Both the position numbers and the translations under genes were made by a program. This document shows positions 44,995-52,754 of a DNA stretch of 59,608 nucleotides, piece by piece; within the stretch, counting starts at the first letter, position 1; every line of letters begins with the position of its first letter. Under the pieces are notes generated by a model. The model worked only from the letters and a program-made list of their open reading frames with translations. It had not been told where the DNA came from and did not search any database. Source of the DNA: D2472 sp964444385 (GTDB lineage Bacteria; Pseudomonadota; Gammaproteobacteria; Magnimaribacterales; D2472); contig CAYUHD010000002.1 of assembly GCA_964444385.1 (NCBI GenBank), positions 1 to 59,608 of the forward strand, written 5' to 3'.

Positions 44995-46194
44995 ATGATC
45001 CATCCACTTTTACCTAATCAATTACAAAAAACTCAAGAAACCATGAGAATGGCTGCCGAATTTATTTTACGACCAATCTCTAGGAAATATGATAAAGCTG
45101 AGCATGAGCCACCATTGGAAATGGAGCAACTTAATCAAGCTGCAGCAGCTCAAAAAAAAGATTCTGAAATAGCTGATGACTCAGTTAAATCAATGGATCT
45201 TGGTGGAAGGAATTTATGGGCTGTTATCTCACTTGAGCAAATGTGTTGGGGTGATGTTGGTCTATTTCTTGCAAGACCTGGCACAGGCCTTGGCAATGCT
45301 GCAATTATGGCTGTTGGTGATAAAGATCAAAAGGCTAAATGGGGCAAAAGATGGGCTGCCATGGCAATAACAGAGCCGGGTGCCGGTTCAGATTCAAAAA
45401 ATATTTCTACAACTGCAGTTTTAGAAGATGATGAGTGGTTGCTCGATGGAGAGAAAATCTATGTGACCGATGGAGATCGTTGCGATTGTGTTGTTGTATG
45501 GGCAACACTTAATAAAAGTATGGGTAAAACAGCTATTAGATCTTTTTTAGTTGAAAAAGGTACACCAGGATTTACTGTTGCTAGGCTTGAAAAAAAATTG
45601 GGTATCAGGGCATCTGATACTGCAACTTTAATTTTTAATAATTGTAGAATCCCCCGAGAGAACTTACTTGGTGGCAAGGAGGAAATAGAAAAAGATATTA
45701 ATGCTGCTAAAAAATCTTTTGGCGGAGCCATGCAAACTTTTGATAACACAAGACCTATGGTTGCCGGAATGGCTATTGGCCTTGGTCAAGCTGCTTTGGA
45801 TATGACTAGAGCTTTATTAGCTGAAGAGGGCTATAAAGATCATTTTGGAGGCTCAATACATCAGCAAACAGCCATTCAAAGTGAATTAGAGATGTTAGAG
45901 GCTGAATTAGAAGCGGCTCGATTACTTGTTTATAAATCAGCATGGATGATGGATAACAAAATGCCAAATTCAAAAGAGGCTTCGATGGGTAAAGCAAAAG
46001 CTGGCAGAATTGGCAATAAAATCTCTTTAAAATGCGTTGAAATATGTTCTATGCAAGGGTTTTCAGAAGATCATTTGCTTGAAAAATTTTCTCGTGATTC
46101 AAAAATTCTTGACATATTTGAAGGCACGCAACAGATCCAACAACTGATTGTTGCAAGGCAAATTCTAGGGAAGAGCTCATCAGAACTAAAATAA
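44995..46194 (+). CDS. Acyl-CoA dehydrogenase (second of a pair)
   Basis: 399 residues from the ATG at 44995, backed by a GGAG 7 bases upstream; an in-frame TTG further upstream would overlap the first dehydrogenase. The FAD-binding ITEPGAGSDS is at 125-134, and the catalytic glutamate E376 lies in IFEGTQQIQ, followed by the usual tail. An extra acidic insert (about 50-70) is notable. Same reaction as the first gene, whose stop is one base away. The pair is followed by a large TonB receptor and later a thiolase, suggesting one catabolic unit. Confidence 0.9.
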   Translation: MIHPLLPNQLQKTQETMRMAAEFILRPISRKYDKAEHEPPLEMEQLNQAAAAQKKDSEIADDSVKSMDLGGRNLWAVISLEQMCWGDVGLFLARPGTGLGNAAIMAVGDKDQKAKWGKRWAAMAITEPGAGSDSKNISTTAVLEDDEWLLDGEKIYVTDGDRCDCVVVWATLNKSMGKTAIRSFLVEKGTPGFTVARLEKKLGIRASDTATLIFNNCRIPRENLLGGKEEIEKDINAAKKSFGGAMQTFDNTRPMVAGMAIGLGQAALDMTRALLAEEGYKDHFGGSIHQQTAIQSELEMLEAELEAARLLVYKSAWMMDNKMPNSKEASMGKAKAGRIGNKISLKCVEICSMQGFSEDHLLEKFSRDSKILDIFEGTQQIQQLIVARQILGKSSSELK

Positions 46195-46325
46195 CTTTAT
46201 TTTATTTTACTTATCAGTTAAATTTATATACAAAATAGCATGCCCATAAGGTTTGCATTGACTTTAGCAATCGGTATATCATGCTTCTACTAGTTCTATT
46301 TAATCAACTTTATAGGGGGAAGATT

Positions 46326-49205
46326 ATGAACAGATATTTCTATGCTTTTTTATTAGCATTCACATTTAGTGCGGTACCAACTTTAGCTCAAGATGATTCA
46401 GCTCGAGAGATTGAAGAGGTGGTAATTACTGCTTTAAGAAAAGAAACTAACCTGCAAGATACTGGGATTACTATTACAGCTATCACATCTGAAGATTTAG
46501 AAGTAAAACAAATTGAAAACTTTGAAGATTTACAGTTTGCTGTTCCAACATTAGGTTTTGCTAAAGGGGCTTACTCAGGTTCTGGTATTACTCTTAGAGG
46601 TATTGGTAACTTTGCGGTAGGTAACTCTACCAGTGCAAGCATTGGATACTTCTGGAATGGTCAAAGCGCGTCTGCAAGCGGGCTTTATGAGCAAGAGTTT
46701 TTTGATGTTGAACGAGTTGAAGTTTTAAGAGGACCACAGGGCTCTCTATTCGGCGCTGGAACAACTGGTGGTTTGATTCAAATGATAACAAAAAGACCCG
46801 ATGATGATGTTGGTGGATATATTAAGACTGATGTTGCAAATTATGACTCATTGAGACTTGCTGGAGCAGTTAACTTACCTTTGTCTGACAGATTGCGTTC
46901 ACGATTTGCCTTTGCCTCTCTACAAAGGGAAGGTTTTGTAATTAACAACCATACTGGGAATAAACTTGATGATAGAAATACTCAAGGAGCAAGGATGTCT
47001 TTTGAATTTGATTATTCAGATGATACAACCATGACTTTGATATATGAGACAACTCAAGCAGACGACAATAGGATGAGAGCTGCAAGACAGTTCTGTAAGC
47101 AAGATAAATTCTATGGTTGTAGCCCATTTGAAAATGGCAATGATGCTGTATGGTCTCCTGGAAGTTATGGTCATTGGGTCCCTTACCTTCAATACCAAAA
47201 CACATCATTAGATTACACAATTTATGAGAATAACCCTTCTGATGATTTAAGAACTGTAAACATTGATTTTGAGCCATCTCATACAGCTGAGCTTCAAAAT
47301 ACAGTCTTTGAGATTAACAGCGCTCTATCAGATACCATGAATATGGTCTTTACCTATTCATATCACACCAGAGATTACGAAGACTTTGCTGATTATGATC
47401 ATTCAGTCTCAGTCGTTCCTTATTCAATGGGCCCTATCACATCAAATATTTTCTATGATACGACCAAAGCCAACATGAGTGGAGCCCAGCTTGGTATGAG
47501 AACTTATACAAGTGATCAGGCCATGGATAGATCATTTAATGAAGCTCAGTGGGAACAGTATGAACTAAGATTCTCTTCAGATTACGATAGCGCGTTTAAC
47601 TTTACCTTTGGTCTTTTTGCTTCTAGCGGTGGAAGTGAAACTAACTACAACATTGGTACTCCATACATGAATTATTGGAGTGATGTATCAACTGGGCCTT
47701 TAGGGGCGATTTTCCCAGACTCAGCTCCATATGGTGGAGCACCATTTTGGGTCGGTTGGTTCCAAACTTTACCAGTAGCATCGGCGCAAGCAACTCAACT
47801 TGTCTTGGCTGGTTTATTACCTCCAGCTCAGGCCCAAGGCTTTGTATTAAATACTGCTAAAAATGGCGCTATTGCAGCAGCTAACGCAACTATTGGACCA
47901 AAACATTTAACTGAATGGCAACAATATTTCCATGTAGACAGCAACCTTAATAGAAGCAGTGAAGCTTTATATGGTGAAATGTATTTTGATCTTAGTGATG
48001 ACACTACTCTTACACTGGGTGGTCGTTACACTGAATTTGAGATTGTTGATTTTGCATTTAACACTTTGCTTGATCTTCAAAACCAAGGCGCTGGATTTTA
48101 TGGGACAGTTAAACCAGCTCCAATCAAAAGAAGTTATGACGCTTCAGAGTCCACTTATAAGCTAGGGATTGATCATAACCTTAATGACAATCAACTTCTT
48201 TATGCAACCTATTCAACTGGATTTAAGCCAGGTGGCTTTAATACAACTGATATCGCAGGTTTAGAGACCTTTGACTCAGAAGTTGCGAATGTGTTTGAGA
48301 TAGGTTTAAAGAGCACCCTAATGGATGGAGCTCTTCAATTAAATGTATCTGCCTACACTAATGATTATGAAGGTTTGCAACTTTCTCAAATTGTTAATCG
48401 TGCATCAATTAACCAAAATGCTGATGTAACGATTGAAGGTATGGAAGCAGAATTTACATTGTTCCTTTCTGAAACATTGTTATTGGATGGATTCATATCT
48501 CATACAAACACAGAGATTGAAAATTTCAACTCTGTCGATCCGCTCAACCCAAATCAAGCGACTACAAAACTTCCGCTTCCAGCTGGAGCAACAGGGTTCT
48601 TTTCTGACTTTGCACCTTTGATAGCAACTTGTGATCCATTGGTCTTTGTAGGGCAAGCAGCTCCTTCAGCTAATTGCTATCTTGGAATAGCAGCGCAAAA
48701 TCCTCTGCTTGGAGCTTTGGTTTTATACACCCCAACAGATGCTGGTTACATGTTCAAATCTTTTGGACCTCTATGTACTGTGCCATTCTTTGGATTAGAT
48801 TCAACAACATTGCCTTGTCCTTTAACAGATGGAGTTGAGGCAGATCTATCAGGAAACTCTCTGCCATTTGCTGCTGAGTTGAACTACAGACTTGGTATTA
48901 CTAAGTTTGTTGATACTTCTGCAGGCTCATGGGCATTTAGAATGGATTACTCATACAGAGATGATTATTACAGTACAGCATTTAACCGACCTCGTGGTCA
49001 TATTGATGATGTAAGCTTAATGGATTTATCTGTTAAATATACTCCTGTTTCTGAAGCTTGGTATGTTGGAGCTTATGTAAGAAACTTAGGTGATGAAGAT
49101 CATATTTATGCTTACTACTCAACAGATGTGACTGTTGGTGGTTTCCAAAATGGTGTAGCCTTAGATCCTAAGATATTTGGTATTAATTTTGGAATGAATT
49201 TTTAA
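46326..49205 (+). CDS. Large TonB-dependent outer-membrane receptor
   Basis: 959 residues from the ATG at 46326, which is preceded by a strong GGGGGAAG; the in-frame ATG at 46281 is rejected because the signal peptide starts at the later one. Signal peptide 1-21 ends AVPTLA before QDDSA. The plug domain has IEEVVITALRKE, TLRGIGNF and ERVEVLRGPQGSLFGAGTTGG. The barrel is unusually long, with an extended aromatic- and proline-rich stretch (about 390-500 and 740-850), and the C-terminus is GINFGMNF with terminal phenylalanine. A TTGACT at 46258-46263 could be a -35 box. A clear terminator follows the stop. Ligand unknown; the neighbours suggest a lipid-like compound. Confidence 0.92.
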   Translation: MNRYFYAFLLAFTFSAVPTLAQDDSAREIEEVVITALRKETNLQDTGITITAITSEDLEVKQIENFEDLQFAVPTLGFAKGAYSGSGITLRGIGNFAVGNSTSASIGYFWNGQSASASGLYEQEFFDVERVEVLRGPQGSLFGAGTTGGLIQMITKRPDDDVGGYIKTDVANYDSLRLAGAVNLPLSDRLRSRFAFASLQREGFVINNHTGNKLDDRNTQGARMSFEFDYSDDTTMTLIYETTQADDNRMRAARQFCKQDKFYGCSPFENGNDAVWSPGSYGHWVPYLQYQNTSLDYTIYENNPSDDLRTVNIDFEPSHTAELQNTVFEINSALSDTMNMVFTYSYHTRDYEDFADYDHSVSVVPYSMGPITSNIFYDTTKANMSGAQLGMRTYTSDQAMDRSFNEAQWEQYELRFSSDYDSAFNFTFGLFASSGGSETNYNIGTPYMNYWSDVSTGPLGAIFPDSAPYGGAPFWVGWFQTLPVASAQATQLVLAGLLPPAQAQGFVLNTAKNGAIAAANATIGPKHLTEWQQYFHVDSNLNRSSEALYGEMYFDLSDDTTLTLGGRYTEFEIVDFAFNTLLDLQNQGAGFYGTVKPAPIKRSYDASESTYKLGIDHNLNDNQLLYATYSTGFKPGGFNTTDIAGLETFDSEVANVFEIGLKSTLMDGALQLNVSAYTNDYEGLQLSQIVNRASINQNADVTIEGMEAEFTLFLSETLLLDGFISHTNTEIENFNSVDPLNPNQATTKLPLPAGATGFFSDFAPLIATCDPLVFVGQAAPSANCYLGIAAQNPLLGALVLYTPTDAGYMFKSFGPLCTVPFFGLDSTTLPCPLTDGVEADLSGNSLPFAAELNYRLGITKFVDTSAGSWAFRMDYSYRDDYYSTAFNRPRGHIDDVSLMDLSVKYTPVSEAWYVGAYVRNLGDEDHIYAYYSTDVTVGGFQNGVALDPKIFGINFGMNF

Positions 49206-49225
49206 TCTTTCATTTTAGATATAAT

Positions 49226-49255
49226 AAAGCCCGGATTATTTCCGGGCTTTTTTTT
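49226..49255 (+). terminator. Rho-independent terminator after the large TonB receptor gene
   Basis: AAAGCCCGGA at 49226-49235 pairs perfectly with TCCGGGCTTT at 49241-49250 over a 5-base loop, and eight T residues (49248-49255) follow. It is the best terminator in the window. Its T run touches the start codon region of the next gene at 49257. Confidence 0.92.
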
Positions 49256-49256
49256 G

Positions 49257-49574
49257 ATGAAAATATTTACTAAACGATTCAAAACGATACTCTCAAAACT
49301 GCAAGAAAGTTTTCTTGTTGAAAATCGTGAAAATAAAAAGATGCTTGATGCATACATTAAGTTTGTTGACGGCTCTGCATCTGAAGATGAGCTTGAGGTA
49401 GCTAATTCCCAACTGCGTCAAATTCTTAAAAACTTGGGCTTAGGCATTTTATTAATTTTACCTTTTAGCCCAATAACTCTCCCATATATTTTCTCCAAAG
49501 CAAAAGAGCTAAATATTGATTTAATACCAAATTGGTATAAGTCTTTAAGTAATGATGACGATCGTTTAGAATAA
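49257..49574 (+). CDS. Small LETM1-like domain protein
   Basis: 105 residues from the ATG at 49257. The order charged helix (ENRENKKMLDAYIKFVDG), then LRQILKNLGLGILLILPFSP with a short hydrophobic stretch, then KAKELNIDLIP is like small bacterial proteins annotated with a LETM1 domain. Their function in bacteria is not established; the mitochondrial relative is an ion-exchange or membrane-organising protein. It starts directly behind the terminator T run and lacks space for its own promoter, so it probably depends on read-through. The thiolase gene follows after 26 bases. Confidence 0.6.
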   Translation: MKIFTKRFKTILSKLQESFLVENRENKKMLDAYIKFVDGSASEDELEVANSQLRQILKNLGLGILLILPFSPITLPYIFSKAKELNIDLIPNWYKSLSNDDDRLE

Positions 49575-49600
49575 CTCGTTACTAACTTAGGAGTAAAAAT

Positions 49601-50794
49601 ATGAAAACAGCCGTTATCGTAGACAGTGTTAGAACTGGTCTAGCTAAATCACATCGCGGAGGTTTTAACAGCACTCGTGCAGATGATATGTTGGCCCATA
49701 TAATTAATGCTATGTTGGAAAGAAACCCCAATCTCTCACCAGAAATGGTTGAGGATGTCATCATGGGTTGTGGCAATCCTGAAGGCGCAATGGGGCACAA
49801 TATTGGTAGAAATGCTGCAGTATTATCCAATCTTCCAATAACTGTAGGAGGGACAACTGTTAATCGTTATTGCTCTTCAGGACTCCAAACCGTCTCTATG
49901 GCTGCAAGCCAGATCATGGCAGGTTGCTATGACACGATAATTGCTGGTGGGGTTGAGCAAATCACCATGCTTTCTGGAAAAACAAATATGGATGGATTTG
50001 TTAATGAGAAATTGGTAGAAAGCCACCCAGGAATTTATCACCCAATGGGGATTACAGCTGAGTGCGTAGCAAAACGTTATAACGTTTCAAGAGAAACTCA
50101 AGACGAGATTGCATTTGAAAGTCAAAAAAGAACAGCTGCAGCTCAAGAAGCAGGAAAGTTCGTTGACGAAATAATTCCAATGAAAACTAAGATGATGCTG
50201 ATGAACAAAGAGACAGGCGATTCAAAAGAGGTAGATTACACGGTAGATAAAGACGAATGCAACAGACCTGGAACAACATTGGAAGCTTTAGCTGGACTAA
50301 AACCAGTCTTTGATCCAGAAAATGGATCTGTCACTGCTGGCAATTCTTCTCAGCTTTCAGATGGCGCTTCAATCACGCTTGTGATGAGTGAAGAAAAAGC
50401 CATTGAGTTAGGTTTAAAACCTCTTGCTTATTTTCGAGGCTTTACAACAATGGGCTGTGAGCCGGATGAAATGGGTATTGGACCAGTTTTTTCTGTTCCT
50501 AAACTTTTAAAATCTCATAATATGAGCGTGGATGATATTGATCTTTGGGAGCTTAATGAGGCTTTCGCAGTTCAAGTAGCATATTGTCGAGATCAATTAG
50601 GAATTTCAATGGATAAATTGAATGTTAACGGTGGCTCAATTTCAATTGGACATCCATTTGGCATGACAGGATCTAGGCAGGTTGGCCACATCGTTCGTGA
50701 GCTGAATAATCAAGATAAGCAGTTTGGTATTGTAACTATGTGCGTTGGCGGTGGAATGGGCGCAACAGGTTTATTTGAAAGATACCCAAGTTAA
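49601..50794 (+). CDS. Canonical thiolase (acetyl-CoA acetyltransferase/acyltransferase)
   Basis: 397 residues with all catalytic parts: NRYCSSG with the nucleophilic cysteine, NEAFA, GHPFGMTGS and the second cysteine in TMCVGGGMG. It cleaves 3-ketoacyl-CoA, or joins acetyl-CoA units. TTAGGAG 9 bases upstream supports the ATG at 49601. It is the last gene of the block with acyl-CoA dehydrogenases and TonB receptor. Its end overlaps the probable start of thiL. Unlike the thiolases at 4014 and 7721 it is fully standard. Confidence 0.94.
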   Translation: MKTAVIVDSVRTGLAKSHRGGFNSTRADDMLAHIINAMLERNPNLSPEMVEDVIMGCGNPEGAMGHNIGRNAAVLSNLPITVGGTTVNRYCSSGLQTVSMAASQIMAGCYDTIIAGGVEQITMLSGKTNMDGFVNEKLVESHPGIYHPMGITAECVAKRYNVSRETQDEIAFESQKRTAAAQEAGKFVDEIIPMKTKMMLMNKETGDSKEVDYTVDKDECNRPGTTLEALAGLKPVFDPENGSVTAGNSSQLSDGASITLVMSEEKAIELGLKPLAYFRGFTTMGCEPDEMGIGPVFSVPKLLKSHNMSVDDIDLWELNEAFAVQVAYCRDQLGISMDKLNVNGGSISIGHPFGMTGSRQVGHIVRELNNQDKQFGIVTMCVGGGMGATGLFERYPS

Positions 50795-51707
50795 TATAAG
50801 CTCAGAATTTTCTATTATTGAGAAGTACCTATCAGGAATAGGTACTTCTTATTTAAATACCAATGGAATAGATCTTTCTATTGGTGATGATTGTGCAGTA
50901 TTGGCTAAAAATTCAAGATTATTAATTAGCACTGATACTTCTGTAGTAGGCTTACATTTTTTGAAATCTATGTCTTCTGATGCAATTGCATACAGATCAG
51001 TTGCAATTGCTCTTAGTGATATTGCTGCTATGGGAGGTCAACCAGTTGCATTTAACCTCTCTTTAGTAATGCCAAACTTTAATTCAGAATGGATGAAAGG
51101 CTTTAGAAAAGGGTTACAAAAAATTTCTCGGGAATTTAAGCTACCGTTAATAGGGGGCGACCTAGTAAAAGGGCCTTTGCAGATTAGTGTCACAGTTTTA
51201 GGTATCCCAGGAAAAAATATCTTGCTTAGGTCTGGTGCCCAAGATGGTGATATTTTGTGTTTATCTGATGCTCTAGGGCTTGGATATTTGGGCTTAAGAG
51301 CATTCAAGAGAAATAGTTTGTTAAATAGTAAAACTAAACCTTATCTATTCCCAAAAGCCCAAATAAGTTATGGGTTAGCGATTTCCAATATTGCCTCCTC
51401 GGCAATTGATATTTCTGATGGACTTTTCCAAGATCTTTCTCATCTTATTTTAGGGTCAGGGGTCGGATGTAACTTAGATCTAGCTAAAGTACCAATAGCT
51501 GACAAAAAATATCCAAAGCAATGTTTAGAGTTTGGAGATGACTACCAGATACTATATACAGTATCTCCTAACAAACTTAAAACCCTTCAAGCTAACCTGA
51601 AATCTATTAGAAAAAAATGCCATACTATCGGTGTTATGAGTGGGAAAAATTTAAAAATTAACAATAATAATTTGGGCTCTTTAAAAAATTGGGATCATTT
51701 TAAGTAA
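50775..51707 (+). CDS. thiL: Thiamine-monophosphate kinase
   Basis: 310 residues from a TTG at 50775. The family N-terminus EFSII begins at about residue 11 and no ATG is nearby, so the start is uncertain (GTG at 50751 and TTG at 50745 are also in frame). SIGDDCAVL, ISTDT, GGDLVKGP and AIDISDGL are the ThiL motifs for magnesium and ATP binding. It phosphorylates thiamine monophosphate to the cofactor. It overlaps the thiolase end by 20 bases. A perfect 12-bp hairpin lies in its first 75 bases. pgpA follows after one base, as in E. coli. Confidence 0.92.
   Translation: MKDTQVNISSEFSIIEKYLSGIGTSYLNTNGIDLSIGDDCAVLAKNSRLLISTDTSVVGLHFLKSMSSDAIAYRSVAIALSDIAAMGGQPVAFNLSLVMPNFNSEWMKGFRKGLQKISREFKLPLIGGDLVKGPLQISVTVLGIPGKNILLRSGAQDGDILCLSDALGLGYLGLRAFKRNSLLNSKTKPYLFPKAQISYGLAISNIASSAIDISDGLFQDLSHLILGSGVGCNLDLAKVPIADKKYPKQCLEFGDDYQILYTVSPNKLKTLQANLKSIRKKCHTIGVMSGKNLKINNNNLGSLKNWDHFK
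50821..50849 (+). repeat. Perfect 12-bp hairpin inside the start of thiL
   Basis: AGAAGTACCTAT at 50821-50832 and ATAGGTACTTCT at 50838-50849 pair perfectly with the 5-base loop CAGGA, followed by TATTTAAAT. It is in frame inside thiL codons that match conserved residues around EKYL, so it is coding sequence and hairpin at once. A terminator for the thiolase transcript or an attenuator of thiL are the obvious readings; neither is proven. Confidence 0.7.
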
Positions 51708-51708
51708 G

Positions 51709-52164
51709 ATGAGTTTTCCTAATTTAACAAAACCTTCCCATCTTTTTGCAACATGGTTTGGTATAGGTTTATTAAGCCCTGCACCAGGCACTTGGGGAAG
51801 TTTGGCAGCACTCTTAATATGGTATTTTTTGGAATTTTTACATTCTTCAACTTATATCATTTTGCCAGCTTTTATTTTATTTTCATTTTTTGTATGTTCT
51901 AGAGTAGCGCAAGACAGTAATTCGGATGATCATTCAGCTATTGTAATTGATGAGGTTGCAGGAATGCTTGTAACTTTATCTTTCGTTTCTTATGGAGTAA
52001 TGACATATTTTTGTGCATTTTTATTGTTTAGATTATTTGATATTTGGAAGCCATGGCCAATTTCTTGGGTAGATAAAAATATTAAAGGAGGTCTCGGAAT
52101 TGATGATTTGATAGCAGGATTATTTGCAGGTGCTATAATTTGCGCAATTATTTCTCTAATCTAA
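51709..52164 (+). CDS. pgpA: Phosphatidylglycerophosphatase A
   Basis: 151 residues, slightly shorter than E. coli. Typical motifs are SPAPGTWGS near the N-terminus, VIDEVAGM, RLFDIWKPWP and GGLGIDDLIAG near the end. Four hydrophobic segments place it in the inner membrane. It removes the phosphate from phosphatidylglycerophosphate. It starts one base after the thiL stop, keeping the thiL-pgpA pair. Confidence 0.93.
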   Translation: MSFPNLTKPSHLFATWFGIGLLSPAPGTWGSLAALLIWYFLEFLHSSTYIILPAFILFSFFVCSRVAQDSNSDDHSAIVIDEVAGMLVTLSFVSYGVMTYFCAFLLFRLFDIWKPWPISWVDKNIKGGLGIDDLIAGLFAGAIICAIISLI

Positions 52165-52169
52165 GCCAA

Positions 52170-52754
52170 ATGAATAGCTGTAAATTCGTATCTGAATCTA
52201 AATTGCCGACAAAGTTTGGAGACTTTACTATTACTGCTTTTGAAGAACCTAATGGTAAGGACCACCTAGCTTTAACTATTGGTAACATTAGCGAACAAAA
52301 CGCTGTTATGTGTAGAGTACATTCAGAATGTTTAACTGGAGATGCTTTGTATAGTTTAAGATGTGATTGCGGACCTCAATTACAGGCAGCACTCCAAATG
52401 TTAGCTCAAAACAAGTCAGGGATTTTGCTTTACTTAAGACAAGAAGGTAGAGGAATTGGATTGGTAAATAAAATCAGAGCATATGCACTTCAAGATCAAG
52501 GACACGATACAGTTGAAGCCAATGAGTTATTGGGTTTTCCAGCTGATTTAAGAGAATATAATATTTGTTTAGATATCCTTGAGCATTTTAAAATTTCCCA
52601 AGTGAATATTTTAACCAATAATCCAAAAAAAGTTATTGCTTTAGAAGAAGTCGGTATAAATGTTGTCAAAAGAACACCTATTCATGAAGGCGAAAATGAA
52701 AGGAATAAAAGCTATCTTGAAACCAAGAGAGATAAGATGGGCCACCTATCATAG
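52170..52754 (+). CDS. ribA: GTP cyclohydrolase II
   Basis: 194 residues, close to the 196 of E. coli RibA. The zinc-binding region VHSECLTGDALYSLRCDCG, the catalytic RQEGRGIGL and LLTNNPKKV are all present, and NKIRAYALQDQGHDTVEAN matches almost exactly. The ATG at 52170 fits alignment; an in-frame start 30 bases earlier falls within pgpA. It starts riboflavin synthesis by opening GTP. It supplies the activity lost from the degenerate C-terminal half of RibBX at 39020. The last 6 bases overlap the convergent dxs. Confidence 0.96.
   Translation: MNSCKFVSESKLPTKFGDFTITAFEEPNGKDHLALTIGNISEQNAVMCRVHSECLTGDALYSLRCDCGPQLQAALQMLAQNKSGILLYLRQEGRGIGLVNKIRAYALQDQGHDTVEANELLGFPADLREYNICLDILEHFKISQVNILTNNPKKVIALEEVGINVVKRTPIHEGENERNKSYLETKRDKMGHLS

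Noticed and set aside
46942..47277. 111-codon minus-strand frame within the large TonB receptor gene
   Set aside because: Antisense shadow; the receptor frame is continuous with signal peptide, plug and barrel.
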